Positions 31,091-32,096 of a stretch of DNA of 32,096 bases are shown in pieces. Both the position numbers and the translations under genes were made by a program. The first letter of the stretch is position 1. Each line of letters begins with the position of its first letter. The notes under the pieces were generated by a model. The model did no database searches. It was not told where the DNA came from and worked only from the letters and a program-made list of their open reading frames with translations. Origin of the DNA: an uncultured Bacteroidota bacterium (lineage in GTDB: Bacteria > Bacteroidota > Bacteroidia > Chitinophagales > Chitinophagaceae); NCBI GenBank assembly GCA_903927975.1, contig CAIYPC010000680.1:1-32096 (forward strand), in the 5' to 3' direction.

Positions 31091-32096
31091 TTAATAAGGC
31101 AGATCCCTTAGCTTTTTCTCGTTCAGGATCACGATTTTTCCAGGCTCGAGGTTGATCAGTTTTTCAGACTTGAAATCAGCAAGTGTCCTGATCAAAGATT
31201 CAGTTGCCACACCTGTTATCTGTGCAAGGTTTTCTCGGGAGAGCTCCAAAATCTCATTTTTGTTTTCCTCTTTTCTGTATTTATCAAGGACCTGCACGAG
31301 GCCATAGGCTACTTTTCTGCGCAGCGAGCTGTACGCAAGGTTAACAAGCCCTTCTTCTTTATCAAGAATATTTTTGGTGATTATTTTGATGAACTGTTTT
31401 GCTATCTGTGTGTCATTTGTCACGAGCGAGATAAAATCTTCCCTTGGGATCAGCATCAGTTGCGCATCTTCGAGCACCTGGGCGTTCTCGTTATAATTAA
31501 TGTTTTCAAGGATATAGCTATAGCCGAAAAAATCCCCCGTGGTGACCAAGCCCGTTATCAACTCCTTTCCGTCTTTGCTGGATTTAAAAATTTTTACCTT
31601 CCCACTGATCACGTAGTGGACAGCTTTCGGCCTCTGCCCTTCTGAATATATTATTTGTTTTTTCCTGAAGTCATATACTTCCCGTTCGTCCGATACAAGA
31701 GGGATGTTTCCTGACTGTTTAGCGGCATCGATAAATTCTTTTACTTTTTCAGTCGTGTCGCCAGTATTCTTTTTGAGGTTCTCTGTTTTCTTCAAACGGA
31801 TCTCCACAGCATTCAATAATTCGATCCCGTCAAATGGCTTGGTGATATAATCATCGGCCCCTAGTTCCATCCCTTTCCTGAAATCTGTTTTCTCGGATTT
31901 AGCGGTGAGAAAAATAAATGGTATCCCGAATGTTTCTTTGTGCCTGCTTAACAAGTGAAGCACGCCATATCCATCCAGCACGGGCATCATGATATCACAA
32001 ATAACCAAATCAGGATTTTCTTTCATCGCCATTTCAACGCCGGCTTTTCCATCCGGTGCCTGTAGCACTTTATAATCAGAGAGCTCAAGGATTTCG
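31091..32096 (-). CDS. Response regulator fused to Crp/Fnr-type DNA-binding module (5'-truncated by window)
   Basis: The reading frame stays open to the right edge (codons EILELSDYK precede the GTG at 32068), so the N-terminus lies outside the window. Visible part: the receiver domain with the phospho-acceptor Asp in VICDIMMPVLDGYG, the switch Thr in FIFLTAKSEK and the Lys in YITKPFDG; a cyclic-nucleotide-binding-like beta barrel (VISGKVKIFKSSKDGKEL, GDFFGY); and a Crp-type helix-turn-helix (LSRENLAQITGVATESLIRTLADFK). Glu and Arg of E-S-L-I-R, 36 and 32 residues from the C-terminus, take the places of the Glu and Arg that read TGA half-sites in Crp and Fnr. No Fnr-type Cys cluster is visible. 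It is a two-component output protein; its kinase is probably upstream, beyond the edge. Confidence 0.9.
   Translation of the reverse strand, partial: EILELSDYKVLQAPDGKAGVEMAMKENPDLVICDIMMPVLDGYGVLHLLSRHKETFGIPFIFLTAKSEKTDFRKGMELGADDYITKPFDGIELLNAVEIRLKKTENLKKNTGDTTEKVKEFIDAAKQSGNIPLVSDEREVYDFRKKQIIYSEGQRPKAVHYVISGKVKIFKSSKDGKELITGLVTTGDFFGYSYILENINYNENAQVLEDAQLMLIPREDFISLVTNDTQIAKQFIKIITKNILDKEEGLVNLAYSSLRRKVAYGLVQVLDKYRKEENKNEILELSRENLAQITGVATESLIRTLADFKSEKLINLEPGKIVILNEKKLRDLPY

Noticed and set aside
1..32096. tRNA/rRNA genes, CRISPR arrays, insertion sequences, prophage or toxin-antitoxin genes
   Set aside because: None were seen on reading the window: no spaced direct repeats, no transposase or integrase motifs, and no recognisable structural RNA gene.

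Overview
The window looks like chromosomal DNA from a member of the Bacteroidota, most likely the Chitinophagaceae or close kin; this is inferred from gene content, not from a database search. The signs are: an outer-membrane beta-barrel receptor with a carboxypeptidase-regulatory-like plus plug architecture, signal peptides ending in S-A-Q, TAnnTTTG-type -7 promoter boxes, very few Shine-Dalgarno sequences, a fused CcoN-CcoO oxidase subunit with a mono-haem CcoP, and moderately AT-rich DNA. No rRNA, tRNA, CRISPR array, transposase or prophage gene was seen.

Layout. Positions 1-8515 hold housekeeping and envelope genes: a TonB-receptor-like outer membrane protein (-), a small secreted NTF2-like protein, two tandem exported M20 metallopeptidases (recent duplicates) and a MutS2-type ATPase without an Smr domain (-). 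Positions 8516-8942 are a gene-free stretch carrying a 144-bp nested palindromic (REPIN/MITE-like) element, followed by a lipoprotein-type MsrA. Positions 9712-15586 (-) carry phosphoketolase, acetate kinase, two double-domain universal stress proteins and a compact VIT/CCC1-like membrane protein. A small three-helix membrane protein (+) follows. Positions 16227-19145 (-) are an acyl-CoA:carboxylate CoA-transferase, a zinc alcohol dehydrogenase and an FMN-split-barrel protein. Positions 19323-30189 (+) begin with a universal stress protein with a Cys/His tail and small unknown genes, then a complete cbb3 oxidase locus: ccoI, ccoS, ccoNO, ccoQ, ccoP, ccoG, ccoH and a DsbD/SafE-like membrane protein. 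The window closes with a YoaK/DUF1275 protein and, cut by the right edge, a response regulator fused to a Crp/Fnr-type DNA-binding module (-).

How it fits together. From about 9.7 kb onward the genes read as an oxygen-limitation island: a high-affinity terminal oxidase with its copper/haem assembly factors, a phosphoketolase-acetate kinase ATP bypass, a CoA-transferase/alcohol dehydrogenase fermentation unit, and several universal stress proteins. Supporting this, I find three exact copies of the Fnr-type palindrome TGAT-N4-ATCA (15061, 19240, 23701), each between genes and upstream of one of these units, plus two one-mismatch copies (15661, 19214). The REC-cNMP-HTH regulator at the right edge keeps the Glu-x3-Arg recognition-helix pattern expected of a TGA half-site reader, so it is a candidate controller. 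The candidate 'system' is this multi-operon low-oxygen regulon run by a phosphorylation-coupled Crp/Fnr protein. The motif positions are read directly; the regulatory link is inference.
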